Below are positions 15,743 to 64,000 of a stretch of 64,000 bases of DNA, piece by piece. The notes beneath the pieces were generated by a model. The model made no database searches, was not told the origin of the DNA, and saw nothing but the letters and a program-made list of their open reading frames with translations. The translations under genes and the position numbers were made by a program. The stretch is from Chrysomallon squamiferum (lineage: Eukaryota; Mollusca; Gastropoda; Neomphalida; Peltospiridae), in the NCBI GenBank assembly GCA_012295275.1, contig CM022665.1:44228152-44292151 (forward strand), given 5' to 3'. The number at the start of each line of letters is the position of its first letter. Within the stretch, counting starts at the first letter, position 1.

Positions 15743-18700
15743 GACCAGTTAATGAGTTATGGTTAAAACTTCCAACTACAAAACTGTTAAAAACATCTGG
15801 AATTTTGTTTATATATTATGTTCACTTATTTTTTTGTTTTTATTTATTCATTTTAATAATAAAGAGAATAACTATTATTTAACTGTTGTGTATCGTGTTT
15901 CATATTTATAAGGAACCTCAAATTGTTGCCAGAAAATGTTAACTATGTGAACATTTTATGATTCATCTTGTGACGTTAACTAAATAATTAAAAAGTAGTT
16001 CGAAGGAATGAAAGTTGCTTTGATTACTTTCGCTTAATTAAATAAGAACTGTGATATTTATATAAGAGAAATAAAAACCTAAGTTTTCTGTTAGCATTCA
16101 GCTGTCAAGAAATATGTCTTAATGAAAAAATTATAGCCAAGTTATATTTAGTCACTTCACTGACAGAGTACCAGTTTATATTGTTTATTTTTATTATAGT
16201 AATCAAGATAAACTATGTTACAGTATGTGTCATGTTCTGACTCAGTCAGCAGAATTTCAATAGATTAAAACCATTACATTAAATACACACTGTTACTGAC
16301 ACGAGTGTGAGTATGTGTGTGTGTGTGTGTGTGTGTGTGTCTAGTAGCCTCAGGAGGTGTTTGTTTTTAATATAACGTTAAGCAATCTTCCCAAGCTAAT
16401 GTTATACACGAGCTATATACATTGATGATGACTCTCACTTCATAGTGACAGTAACTATTATTAGTATCATTAATTATTTATTATTATTATTATTATTCTG
16501 TAATTGTTGTTGTTGTTGTTGTTGTTTATTTATTTTTTTTTTTTTTTTAATTTATTATTATTACTATTATTTTTTTTTTTTTTTTTTTTTTGTAGAACAT
16601 TGGTTTCTTATCTTGATTTAAATAAGACATAAATTTAAAAGGTAATTTTTTTTATCAGCCAAGCAAACAAGTGTAGACATTACAGTCGGCTTGGGAAACA
16701 CATACGTGCTTGGAACATTTGAATAAGATCACCTGATTAGGAAAATATTTTATAGTGAGAACCTTTTAAAAGTTTGTTCCCCTTAAACTCTTTATTTTTT
16801 TTTTAAAGAGAATATGAATTTTAATTTCATATTAATGTCATTACATATTCATTGATTTGATTTAAATTTAAATAACAAATAAGAATACATTTTATTAAAT
16901 CTTGATTAATATGTCATTCGTAAATCAATTTAAAAAAAAAAAAAGGTTTCTAAACTGGAAAGTGATAAAGGTGATTGGAATTTCATTTTTTTTTTTAGTA
17001 AATATATATATAAGAAATTATTTAGTGATAATAAAGAACATTAAAAGGCATTTCCAGGTCTTTTTTGTACCCATATTGGAATTATAGTTGTCAGAAGGAT
17101 GGAAATAATTAAGTTTGAGAATACCACACAAATATATACTTTAAATTGAGATTTTCTTTCTTAATTCAAAATGTGCTGTAAATTATTTTTTAAAATAAAT
17201 AATTAATAATAATAAATGAAGAATTTATTCTGTTCTGAAAGGCATGACGTAAATATTCCTTATCCTAAACAAATATTAATGACATGAAATGTATACTCTG
17301 AACAGAGTAATCAGATATGAAATATTTTATTACATTATTATTATTATTATTATTATATGATACTGTAACTGTTTAATCGGAACCTGATGTAGTAAAATAT
17401 CTTTCTAGTTATATTTGATTATTTTTGTTTTATAATGAACAGTTTTTTTTCTGGCAGCAAATTATATAGATTAAGCAGCAGTAACAACAGCTTTCTCCTT
17501 CTGCAAAATTAAATTTAAAAAAGAAGAATGTATATATATAATGAAATTGCATGGAAAATGTGTATAAAATAACAGCAATGCCAACAGTATAAAATCTAAT
17601 GAGCTTTTATTAACCACAAAGTTCTAAAACAAATAGAGACTGCTTCTATTTAACGTCACTCATTATTTAACATACATAGCTTTAGCATAATTTTAAAATT
17701 CAAAGCTCATAGCTTTTTGTACATAGCAGAAATTCTTTTGATTTTTTTTCTTTTTTAAATGTTTTTTCTTGGATTTCTTTCTTTACATGTGTGTCTAAAA
17801 ATACTTAAAATTCATTTTAAAATTCTATATTATAACCACATAAAAAGAAGAAAGGAAAGAAAATGATGGAATTTAGAAGTAAAAACTGTTTATAACATGC
17901 ATCAGTGTATCAGGCTTTGAAAAAAATGGAACAACAGATTGTTTCTTTTAAGCAAAGGGAAGTTAAATGGAAAGTTGTTGGAGTGCTGACATACAGAATT
18001 TGTTTATCTCTAGCAAATTTACATTATTAACAGTTTTAAAATGATTAAATAAACCTTTACCCAAAACAACCATTCACACTTTAAATACTTTTGCATATAT
18101 ATATAAAACACCTGGAACATAATTAAATATGTAGTTTCAGTGCTAATATGCTGTATATAGATCTGAGTTGTATAGTAATTAAAATTTAATATAGTAGATA
18201 GTGTAGTATTTGCTATATGGAAGGAAGCTACAGAATATAACATTTTTTCATCAAACCATTTTTAAAGTAACATTCACACATTATTTCAGTTAAGATCATT
18301 TGATCTTCAGCATAAACTATGATAAAGCATATACAAAAAAATTGGAAATATATTTGTTAAATATATCTCCCATTTAATTTTAAATGAACTATACAGACAT
18401 TGACATGAACGTGTTAACTTTTACTATTAATATTACCTTTGTCAGTTTTGATATATTATGTGTTAACTTACATGTGTCTCTCTGTCCTGGAAGAATTTCA
18501 AAGAAATATGAACACTAATATATCATCAAGCCACTTCTTTTTTCATTATTTAAATCACTAACTCGCGTACAATGCAGACAACAATGTATAATTAAATTGC
18601 AGGGATACAGTAGCACAAATTTGGATTATTGGAAATTACTAATGGCTAATGGCTTGTTCTTCCTCATCATTGTTTGAATAGTAAATGGTATTAACGCTGC

Positions 18701-19515
18701 ATTAGTCAGATTGTGTGAAAGAAGATAATCAAGCGTTCTGTTTATTCAATCACTGGCCAGATTTGATTATGTAACGTTAGAATACACAGAATTGCCAAAT
18801 TGCTTTTAACGTAATTTAAATATAAAATAAACCATAATTTTCAGATGGAAATTTTATGAATAACAAAACATAAAATGAAAAAAAAAATAAAAAATCCTTT
18901 ATTGAAATGACTTTTTCGGAAATAAGACTTTAAACATTTGGTAAAATTTATTGTGAAAGTTATCTTGTCGTGGCAACGGTTTTTAGCTGAATTAAAGGAC
19001 AAATACTCCATACTGCCTTTATTGACTGTATTCCATTCAGCCAGTGCTAACACTGTTTGAATTTAAAAATAATTTTAGTATAAAATATTTTTTAAAAAGT
19101 GCTATTACCATTTGTCCAGGGAAAGTTAGTAGTTAGATTGATTTCTTTTTTTTTTTTTTTTTTCCCCCATTATCATTATTTAAAAAAAAAAAAAAAACAT
19201 TTTTTGATGTATAAAATACTGAGTTAAACAACTACTTGTTAATTTACTTTACATAGTATAAGATATCTGAATATGTTTCCTGAAAAGTATTACATACGAC
19301 CTTTAAATGATTCTGAGACCATACAACGATATCAACTAAATATAACTCAATCCATTCATCATGTACATAGAGCTTTCTTCCATTTACATACCACATAAAT
19401 GAGAAAATAGATCATTTTCTTAGTCATGCTGCACAACTGCTTAACCTCAGTTTATTTATTTTTTGTTGTTTATCCATTTTATTTCACTTTTAATTTTTAT
19501 ATTTTCTTTTTCCTT

Positions 19516-19612
19516 AAGTTATTTATTTATTTATTTAATGATTTATTTATTTATTTATTTATTTATTTAATTATTTATTTATTTATTTATTTAATTATTT
19601 ATTTATTTATGT
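19516..19612. repeat. (TTTA)n microsatellite
   Basis: Long ATTT tetranucleotide run with occasional AATT interruptions. Confidence 0.95.
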
Positions 19613-20076
19613 TTTCTAACTTAAAATTTGTCCTGAAAAAAAAAAAAAAAAATTCATACTAAGCTATTAGTCACTGCACTTTACATGAATTATTACAAGA
19701 ACTGACAGTTTTGATTGAATAGTGAGCTTGAGGAAGACGATTTTAAATTTTTTATGATTTTTTTTTTTATGGCTGTGTTGTTTCATAATCAGAGTGTCTT
19801 GGTGAACAGACTAATCTTGTGTTAAGCTGTTTATATTGTAGACAGCACAGTTTAGATGCGACAGATAACATAGACAAACGGAACAATTCAACCATAGCTT
19901 TCATAGTTTCGATCTGTACACTCTGCGATATTACCCTATGTTATGTCTAGTATTTGAGTCTTACAAAATTTGAAGTAAATCTTTCTTTTTATCTTTATAA
20001 ACATTTTATTTATTTATTTATTTTATAAATTTGTATCTTTATATTAATATATAGCAACCATTTTATTTTGTAAGGT

Positions 20077-20108
<32 letters not shown>

Positions 20109-20873
20109 TATTAATAAAATTTAATTTATTTGTATATGTTGTATTTACAGTATTTGTATATGTATGTATTCTTTTATGTTCACAAAATTTTTTGTATTTT
20201 ATTTGATATTTGATTATTTATTTATTTATTTATTAAATGCACTGTCCAAATGGTATAATGCTTCATACATAATATTCAAATATACAAATTTTGCACTATT
20301 TTATTTCAGGATAATTTATGAAATAAGTAATTATGTTAATATATTGTGGGGAGTTTGTTTTAATTTATTGTTCATTAGTGTTCTCACTGCATTACTCCTG
20401 GTACTCCAGATTGCTGTTGCAAAAATATAATTAAACACTGATCCAAATCGATTCCCTCAGTGATAAAAAGTGATTAAAATGTTACTTCTAAGGTTTAAGT
20501 GTTACTTCAGGCAGCTTATGACTAAATATTTAACAAAGTGAGAAAATGTTATTGGAAAACTCCCAAAGATGATATAATGATGTTGAACTCAAATAACAAA
20601 ATAATTTGATCATTTATTGGAACAAACAGGACATTCTAATCAGTAAACTTTTATCATCACTAAATTATGAAAAAGATTATTAGGATTTAGAAATTCATAC
20701 AGTACTTATGTCAAAACAGTTTGTAGTACAGTGAGGACATACACAGACAGTGATCTTGTTCTTTTGTCTGTTTTATCATGTTCATATTTATATATTTCTA
20801 ACAACACAATTTTATTACAATTTTTATTATATGAAAGGTGTTATTAATATAATTTTTGGTCCTTAAATACAGC

Positions 20874-21109
20874 CTGGAAACTTATGATTTGAAAAATGTA
20901 TAGTCATAATAAATTTAATTATCAAAAGACAAAAACCTGTTTGATGGTGTTCATTGGAAATTTCACTACACCATACTTCTGCTGGCAGATTCTGGAAACT
21001 TACAATTTGAAAAATTCATAATCATAATAAATTTAATTACGAAAAGATAAAAACCTATTTTATATTGATCTTTGGAATTTTCACTGCATCATACTTCAGC
21101 TAGCAGATT
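20874..21109. repeat. 118-bp diverged tandem duplication
   Basis: Copies start at CTGGAAACTTA (20874) and (20992) and end with a GCTGGCAGAT / GCTAGCAGAT pair. They share long blocks such as CATAATAAATTTAATTA. No coding content. Confidence 0.8.
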
Positions 21110-21395
21110 TTGATATACAACACTGTCCATGTCAATTAGACTGAAATTCAAATATCCTAAATAGATTAACTGTGGTTGCCACGGGCACAGCTAAACTAAT
21201 GAATTGTTCAGTATCGGCAACATAATCCATGCTAATCCTTAGGGAGATGCTGAAAATAATATTTTTTTTTTTTTCAAAAATGACCAAAAATTATTTTAAA
21301 TGTCCCTTTGTAAACAATGATTTGCTTGTTCTATGGTTGTTGTTACTTCTGTTGCATGGAATAACACTGCACAAACTGCATGCTTTTTATTTCAG

Positions 21396-58400
<37,005 letters not shown>

Positions 58401-61400
58401 CAGCTGGCCTCTTTAGAAAGCAGAAGAAAACAATAAAAAGATATATATATATATATATATATATAAAAACACTCCTTAATGTTGTAAATGATAATTTACC
58501 TCGGTCCACTCTGATTAAGTCAGTCGATGAAGACGTGCTGTCGTGTAAAGGTTTCTGATCTAATTTTCTTCAAGTCATCCTCAGAGGAAGAAAAAAAAAA
58601 AAAGAAGAAATAAAAACCATGTACCTGCAGGTTAAAACAGGAATTAGTTTTTGTTTTGTTTTTTAAAAAAAAAAATCAAGTTCCTGTTGTAATGCAGTGT
58701 GCATGGTTTTTGCCGTTTTCAAATTCTGTTGTTTTATTTATTATTATTTTTTTTTTTTTTTTTCTTCTTTCTTTTTTCGTGGGCCACATCGTGTCTTTCA
58801 TGAATGCTTCGTTGCCAGTGCACTGTTTTGTGGAGAAAAAAAATAAAAAAAAGTTAAAACAGTAACAGAAGAAGAAAGCATAATAAAAGAGTGGAACAGT
58901 GCAAAAACTTTTTTAAACCATTTCCAGCCACTACTGGATGTGATGCTTCTTAATATTTTTTAAATTTCATTTCTTTTTTTTTTCTTTTTTTGCTGTATTT
59001 ATTGTTGTTATGCAATGTAGCTTGCGTGTTTGATCTGTTAAAAATTCAACACAGGCTGATATAATAATGATTCAAATTGTTTTTGTTTTTTTTAAAGAAA
59101 TAATAAAAAAAAATTAGATGAAAATGTTTTCTTAAAATAATACTGTAACTTGTTTATCTTTTTTTTTATTTGTGTCACCATTAAGTTGTTTTTTTGGGGG
59201 GGTGTTATTAAATATATAGAAATATATTTGTGGAATTTTCTAAAGCTGACAAGATCAATAAATAAGCATTTATAAAAATTACTAAAATAAGTCAGAATTT
59301 CAAAATTTAATAAAAGATTGTTAGATGAAAAAAGAAAAAGAAAAAAGAATCGAAGTTGCTGTGTATATTTAAAAAAGAAAAAAATTAATTATCATAAAAA
59401 TATCATATATTGGATATATGAAATATGTATAGGTGTATTTTAATTTTTAAAGAAGCCAAATAAAAAAACTTTTTAGCCAAGATTATGGATTTTTTTTATG
59501 TTAAACTCTTGTCTCTGTGAGCAGCCATGAACTGTGAAAGCGAAACATGACATTTCTCTTAAAACCGTTTCGAGAATTTTCGAAGAGAAGAGTTTCTGTT
59601 GTACTGAGCACAAAAACAGACCGATTCAGACTGCTTCCAGTGACAGGATTTAACTTTTTAAAACTTCTTTAATCAGTAACTAACAGACTGCCAAAGGAAA
59701 TAGGGTCATCTAAGGTGTCAGATGTTTAATAGCAGAAAATTAGTTTCTGTATCTAACAAAATTCAAATTTAGTACTTTTTGGAACTGTAGTCTCTAACTA
59801 ATAAAATTCTATAAATATTGTCTGCAGTCCTTTATGGAACTGTGTTATTATTTACTAAGTATTTAATTCCCGAGGACCGTTTCCAGTCAGATATTTAAAT
59901 AGTTAACAAATAATTTTAGTAAAATATATATATATATATATATATCACATAAAAATTATTGTCTCATTATAAAACACAGCTTTCTTCTGAATCAGAATTT
60001 GAAGTAGTTTATATTATTTTTTTATTTTTTTTTTTTTAGTTATTAATATATCTATAACAAGTATTATAAACTGGAAATAATTTATTTAACTACTGTATTT
60101 AGTAATAGAGTGGCATTATACTTCAAAGATATTAACAGGAATTTTTTTTTCTGATGTTTTGTTTCCTTAATTGTTAATTTTTTTTTTTTTTTTTTTTTTT
60201 TTTATTTTTTTTTAACTTATTTATGTATAACACACAACAATGCACTTCCATTAATTGTGAAGGAATTAAAAACCTGTGTATCCTTTATTTAACAAGAATT
60301 AAGTATCTTGATAATTTATTACAATTTCTAAACCGAGCTTATGTGGAAATACATGTTCATAATGTCGTTACTGGCTATTCACCTTTCGATGTTTCACCAA
60401 CAGATTCAACCATATTTATTATCAACAACAATGTAAATAAGCTTTTCTTAAATTAGTATGTCAATGAAATACTTGGTTTTAGTCTTCGAACTAAACCACT
60501 TAAGACTTTTTTTGTTTTTAATTTTGTTGATAATTCTACCATGTTATGGGTATGTACCTGTATGTACAGCTATTGTTCTGTAGGACTAGGTTCAGGGTGA
60601 AGATTTCTTTCTAGGGGGGATAACTATGGTGCTGTGTCTGAACATAAGCTTGGTTGATAACGTAGAAGAGATTTATAACAGACGTTGGTGTGTGTTTCTT
60701 TGTGTCTCCATTCCCATCATTTATCTTGTACGTTATTTATTAGTCATTTCACTTGAAGAAAATATTTTTAATTAAAAAATGTGCAGACGTCTTAGTATTC
60801 TAATTGTAACGATTGAACTGAAAATGTGCAGATATCAGTTTGCTTAAAAAAAAAAAACCCAGTTAAGAATAAAATTTTGAATGGAAACCATTCAAGAGTT
60901 AAATTTGCTTTTATTGACCAAACTGAATATTTGCAGACATTGCTTAAAAATGACATGAAATAGAAATTTGCGAATTTAAGTTTGAATGTAAAAATTGTGT
61001 ATTTGAGAAATAATATTTAATACATTTTAGCTCACACCATTGTTGAAGCTTAAAGTCCTGTTGCATTTTGTTTTTCTTTATTTCTTTTATTATTTGTAGT
61101 TTTATAAATACATCTTTAGAAAAATCTTAAATTAATTTTTTTTTGTTAAAGGCAATATACAAGAGTATAAACCATATATATATATATATACACATATTTA
61201 CAATGGACTGGAGTTCAAACAGAATGTTTTAACATAATTATGTATAATTTGATATTCACTTTCAAGACATGAATATTTGAAGCTTCCAAAAATTTGCAAG
61301 AAAAAATGTACGATTTATGAAACTGTGATCATTGACTTTAGTCCCTTTTGTCTTTTCCTTCTAACCAAAAATAAAACAGAATGCCTAACAGTTCACGTTA

Positions 61401-64000
61401 CAGATAAAACCAGCAAGAAAAATATTTATAATTTAGGTGGTTTTTTTTACACAGCTTTGGATCTTGGGGTTTTATTAAAGGGGAGATGTTCCGGCATTAA
61501 TTGTTTAAGGTGCTACAGCGAGATTTTTAGGTGAAAAATCTGTATAATTACAAGAATAGAAAGTGTTGTGTTTTGTAGGAGATTGATACTTTTAAAACAA
61601 GCGATACGAAAAAGAATTTCACTTCTTCATGAACAGAAATATATCTACGTCCCCTTCAGTCTATCCTGGATCCATTCCTGTTGACACAGTTTTAATTCTT
61701 GTCACTTGAAAAAGTTTACTTGTACTTATTACATTTAATGAAAATCTTTATTGTTACTTTGCATTTATTATGGTGAATAATGGTATGTTATGTATTTATA
61801 GACCAGTGTGTGTAATATACCATTTATATTCTGAGCAGTGCATTTATCAGTTTAGCAGATTAGAGGCTTAACATTTTAAGCTGTTAGAATGAAACAAAGC
61901 AAAATAATGCTTCTTAGTGGTGTACAGAATTGTAAATTGATCAACAGACTTCTACTAATCTGAGAAATATTTTAGCAACTGGTTTACTTTCCAGCATGTG
62001 TTAATTTTAATTTTTACTTATTTTTTTTATCATTATTTTTCATTTTTGTAACTTCAATATTAAGGGAAAAAATTCTAACTGAATATTTTTTTTTTTTTTT
62101 AAATTTAAAATTACAAATACATATATTCTGGAGAATTGAAAAAGAATTCAAATATTTTTTTTGTCTCTGAATGAAAATAAATTATTTATATTATGGATGA
62201 AATTTTTATTTAACTTTTTTTTCTTTTTTTCTTATTTTTTTTTAATATATATCAGAATTTATTATAACCTTTCTGTAGGGATTTACCTGCTACAAAATAA
62301 ACATTTTTATCTAAAAAAAAAATCTTTCTTGTCAACATTAAAGTTTCAAGCTACAGTTTTAAATAAATAAACTGTTGAGGTATTGTACTGTTGTATTATA
62401 GTTATCCTGTCGAGACTTTATAACTGTTGTCTAGAATGTAAGATGAAGAATGTCCATTTGTGTTGCTTGTTCACCGTGTAAAATTTACAAAAACCAAGCC
62501 AGTAGGCTAAACGACATTGTGTGAATGACCTGAAAAATCATGTAAGCTACGATACATCACTGGGTTTAAGCTTCATGTTTCTTTGAAATGAGCAGTGTTT
62601 GTGAATTTATGACAATTTACTGTACAGTTGCTTTACTTCAATACTGATAATTTATTAAAGCAAACATAAAAATAATGACTTTGTTGTTGTTGTTGTTGTA
62701 ATATATATAAAAAAATTTTAAAATGATAATAAATAGATTTATTGTAATGCATTGCAGTGCATGTGTAGTAATGTATAAAAATTTTTTAAAATAATAATAA
62801 ATAGATTTATCAATAGATAGTGGTGCATGAATGAGAAACAGTATTGAGGAGGATACAAGTTCTTTCTCAGCAATTTTCTTTCTTCTTGATATAGTCCTCA
62901 CTTTTAACTTTCAAATTATTAAAGCAAATGCTTCACCAATAAGGAGGCAGTCTGAATATGAATTGTGATACATTAATTTTTTTTTTTTTTTTCCTGAATC
63001 CAAATGTATAATGCCATGCAAAATAAGTCAATTATTAAACAAATTTCGAGTTATTTTATAAAATTACATGGTTTGTATGCCAAAGAGGTTGAAGTGGGTC
63101 ATAACTATCAAAAAGGTGGGAAAACTGCCTTAAATGTTAAAATCTTTTTATTTTATATGTTTCAGGGGTTGTTTAATGTAAAAGTGTTGTAATGAGGTAA
63201 CACATTAAGGCCTACATGTAACAGTCAATGATACAGATTTAATGGATTTTTTAACAAGTTTTTTTTTTTTTTTTTTTTTAAACCATTACGAAAAAAAAGA
63301 AGTTCTGAATGAGTTCAGACAAATAGTTTAATGATTTAACTTTGTTTATTTTTGTTATCAATGGTATTACATACTGCATTAGTTGGAAAAGAACATATAG
63401 ATTTAGTAAGAGTTACTGTAAAAAAAAAAAAATCTAAATGAGAATTTACAAATCTTTTCCTAGGGACAGAAACAGTTAACACACTACAACGAGATTTCAC
63501 ATCCATCTTTCATCTGGAAGAATTATTTATGAAGAAAATTTAATATTTTAAGTAACCAGTACAAACATCAAACGATCAGTAATCAGAAAATAAAAAACCC
63601 AAATATGATAGTACGAAACTACATTTTATTTTTTTGTTTTGTTTTGTTTTTTTTTCTTTCCCCTGGAGTATAATGGAGTAGCTAGCCTCGCATCTACCCA
63701 GTCTGTTGGAATAAGAACAACTAGTGTACAGTGTCCACTAGCAAACAAAGACATATTAAATATAGAAACAACAACACATCAAAGAAACAGCAGGTGGGGA
63801 AACTGTGATCAAACTGTCACTGTATACAATGCCAATGCGGCCTCCTAACGTCAAAACAACAAATTTAAAAAGCACCTGACAGGTAAATAAAAAAGACTAA
63901 AAAAAAAAAAAAAAACACTACATACATACCACCTTTTTTAAAAGCAAGACAATGCAATAATGTGGAACAAGATATTCCCCATATAAAAGACATTGTGTGA
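58401..64000 (+). other. Probable KLC 3' UTR and downstream region
   Basis: AT-rich sequence without recognised coding exons. AATAAA signals occur near 58432, 59258 and 62361 and at many other places, so the transcript end is not fixed. AT runs at 58440-58464 and 59926-59945. A more complex stretch at 63660-63860 has open frames but no recognised homology. Confidence 0.45.

Larger units (their letters stand above)
15100..21395. other. Intergenic or 5' non-coding region between eIF5 and KLC
   Basis: Largely low-complexity: a TG run (about 16313-16340), ATT and TTTA runs (16470-16590, 19516-19610), an AT run (20083-20108), a 63-bp and a 118-bp tandem duplication. A non-coding first KLC exon probably lies here, since the exon at 21396 has its own splice acceptor, but it was not found. 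No coding homology seen. Confidence 0.5.

Overview
This is eukaryotic nuclear DNA from an animal. It is very AT-rich, with long introns, dense microsatellites and GT-AG introns, and contains three genes recognisable from translated exons. The protein sequences look like a lophotrochozoan, most likely a mollusc; this is an inference from overall appearance (AT-rich introns, CA/GA/TTTA repeats), not from a species marker. Exon boundaries below come from reading both strands and checking reading phase across every junction.

Layout. (1) About 170-3980, minus strand: an eight-exon alpha/beta hydrolase of the HSL / arylacetamide-deacetylase-like family (HGGG, GDSGG, DPLRD and HGFF motifs). All splice phases agree, except that the first coding exon carries one extra nucleotide and so a frameshift. 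(2) About 4290-12580, minus strand: eIF5 (442 aa), ten coding exons, a long AT-rich 3' UTR and a probable non-coding first exon near 12434. A long upstream reading frame overlaps the eIF5 start codon out of frame. (3) 11.3-21.4 kb: mostly intergenic or upstream sequence with short tandem duplications. (4) 21396-58400, plus strand: kinesin light chain (KLC), 656 aa in the long form, with two candidate first exons, an N-terminal coiled coil, six TPR units and alternative C-termini. (5) 58401-64000: probable long KLC 3' UTR and downstream sequence, no recognised gene.

The most notable content is in the KLC gene. Two TPR-coding exons are each present twice in tandem, with identical lengths (88/88 and 90/90 nt), identical phases, intact splice sites and related but different amino acids. 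For the first pair, including both copies, or skipping both, runs into a stop within a few codons, so only one copy can be used: the hallmark of mutually exclusive exons. Together with two possible N-termini and two C-termini, the gene could encode many KLC forms that differ in the cargo-binding TPR groove.

The three genes have unrelated basic roles: ester hydrolysis, translation start-codon selection, and kinesin-1 cargo attachment. Nothing suggests they work as a unit. Microsatellites and minisatellites fill much of the introns.
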